From contig JAJFKX010000043.1 of NCBI GenBank assembly GCA_021772985.1, positions 1-64,000 on the forward strand: 64,000 nucleotides of DNA. Direction: 5' to 3'. The first letter of the stretch is position 1, and each line of letters starts with the position of its first letter. This document shows, in pieces, positions 63,155-64,000 of the stretch. The position numbers were made by a program, and so were the translations under genes. The notes beneath the pieces are model-generated. The model did not search any database. It was not told the DNA's origin and saw only the letters and a list, made by a program, of their open reading frames with translations. Source of the DNA: Gammaproteobacteria bacterium (GTDB taxonomy: Bacteria; Pseudomonadota; Gammaproteobacteria; Xanthomonadales; Wenzhouxiangellaceae).

Positions 63155-63303
63155 ATATTCCTATTAAATACCTATACGATTTAGGCACATATTCCTAGTA
63201 AAAAATGAAATTAATTGCTGGGTGGTTTCGCCGCTATGTCTTTTCATGCGTTAAGATTGCCACTTGGTTGACAGGAAGCACCAGCGTGGAAAAGGAATAT
63301 TCC
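63155..63303. promoter_or_regulatory. repeated ATATTCC motifs in the divergent region
   Basis: ATATTCCTA occurs at 63,155-63,163 and 63,189-63,197, with a related ATACCTA between. GGAATATTCC, a perfect 10-bp palindrome, lies at 63,294-63,303. They stand in the gene-free region between the recombinase operon and the divergent gene at 63,369, a likely regulator-binding region of the element. Confidence 0.4.
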
Positions 63304-63368
63304 GGAAGATTACATTTCAGGGATCAGACATCAGCAAAGCGGAAGTCTGAAAAGGGTAAGCTGGCGTC

Positions 63369-64000
63369 ATGAAAGACTTTGACCCCGCAGGCCTGGGCCT
63401 GGAATCCCATTACACGGCTTCACAACAACAACGGATCAAGCGGCTCATCTTGGAGGACTGGAAAAAGGCCCAGTGCAAACTCCCCACCTATATGAAACTG
63501 CTGGCCCGCTACATCATCCCGATAGGCATCCCCGATGATTGGCTTAAGAAGTTATCCCATCAGACCATGAGTAAAATGCTGACCGGCCAGAGCACACCGC
63601 GTCACGCTTTCTGGGCTTGTTTGCATCTGTATCTGATCAAAAAACATGGTGATGTCGGCCTCACCTCACAGGGGCCAGGTGATATCGCTTTGTTGGGTCA
63701 AGCCATGGTGAGGTTTGGTAATACCAAGGATGCTTCAAGCCTTAATGGCTCTTATCATCTGAACAATCACACCGCCATGGCGCTTCAAGCTATCGGGGGC
63801 TTTACGCGCCTGGCAGTGATTGAAAGGTTTCACAGTGATGAACCATTGAGCGAACCAGTTTATACCGTTTATCAAGGAGCTGGCCTAAATCAGGATGAAC
63901 AATTGATAGGACTGCTTCGTGATGTGGGAACTTATCAAGTTAAGGCGCTGGAGGTTTCAACAAACTCACTCAGTGTTTTAACGGATGTTAATTTGCAAAA
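63369..64000 (+). CDS. unrecognised element protein, runs off the window (partial)
   Basis: An open frame from ATG 63,369 (AAAAGGG ~12 bases ahead) with no stop to the window end: 210 codons. It starts MKDFDPAGLGLESHY; 'LSHQTMSKMLTGQSTPRHAFWACLHLYLIKKHG' looks like a helix-turn-helix or tetratrico-like N-terminal segment. No family recognised. It is divergent from the serine recombinase and its upstream small gene, and belongs to the same element by position. Confidence 0.65.
   Translation, partial: MKDFDPAGLGLESHYTASQQQRIKRLILEDWKKAQCKLPTYMKLLARYIIPIGIPDDWLKKLSHQTMSKMLTGQSTPRHAFWACLHLYLIKKHGDVGLTSQGPGDIALLGQAMVRFGNTKDASSLNGSYHLNNHTAMALQAIGGFTRLAVIERFHSDEPLSEPVYTVYQGAGLNQDEQLIGLLRDVGTYQVKALEVSTNSLSVLTDVNLQ

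Noticed and set aside
1-64000. CRISPR array
   Set aside because: No regularly spaced 25-40 bp direct repeats were seen; the repeats found are attachment sites, attC sites and an internal gene duplication.

Overview
The window looks like a gammaproteobacterial chromosome segment. The evidence is a tmRNA with the tag ANDDNYALAA, typical gammaproteobacterial enzymes, an IPTL-CTERM surface protein, and secreted proteins ending in a 'GAW-DPARSGEG' domain. I do not name a genus.

1-33,135: accessory DNA stacked behind the tmRNA gene ssrA (216-574). Element A (~575-18,384) has a P4-type tyrosine integrase, an Xre regulator with palindromic operators, an AlpA/HTH/tyrosine-recombinase module, four integron gene cassettes (each gene followed by an attC site, with no integron integrase: a CALIN), an unrecognised two-gene module, a GmrSD-like DUF262/DUF1524 protein and a type III restriction-modification pair. 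Element B (~18,370-26,200) starts with a second, decayed copy of the ssrA 3' end plus the first codons of a related integrase. It carries a GEVED-repeat surface protein and a denitrification block (nirK with a cytochrome c tail, nirV-like, SCO, quinol-type NO reductase). Element C (~26,200-33,135) carries a decayed piece of the same recombinase module and an RND efflux operon with a divergent TetR regulator. Its right end matches the right end of element A. Together these suggest successive tandem integrations at one site, with A the most recent.

33,200-61,180: mostly ordinary chromosome. It holds an MsrA-like protein, an aldolase/beta-eliminating lyase, a tautomerase, a winged-helix/TPR regulator, a beta-propeller exported protein, a LytS/LytTR-type two-component pair, a GMC oxidoreductase, an SDR, an HD-domain ppGpp-hydrolase-like protein, a GNAT, a large VPS10/BNR-propeller protein, a redoxin, a YgjP-like metalloprotease, an outer-membrane protein overlapping an MFS-spermidine synthase fusion, two paralogous exported methyltransferases, and a MetX-type acyltransferase overlapping a cysteine dioxygenase. 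Small decayed gene tails lie at 38.4-38.6 and 43.2-43.7 kb.

61,194-64,000: a tRNA-Leu(CAA) gene followed by another mobile element entered by a large serine recombinase. The recombinase reads through the tRNA gene on the antisense strand for its last ~30 residues. The element continues beyond the window.
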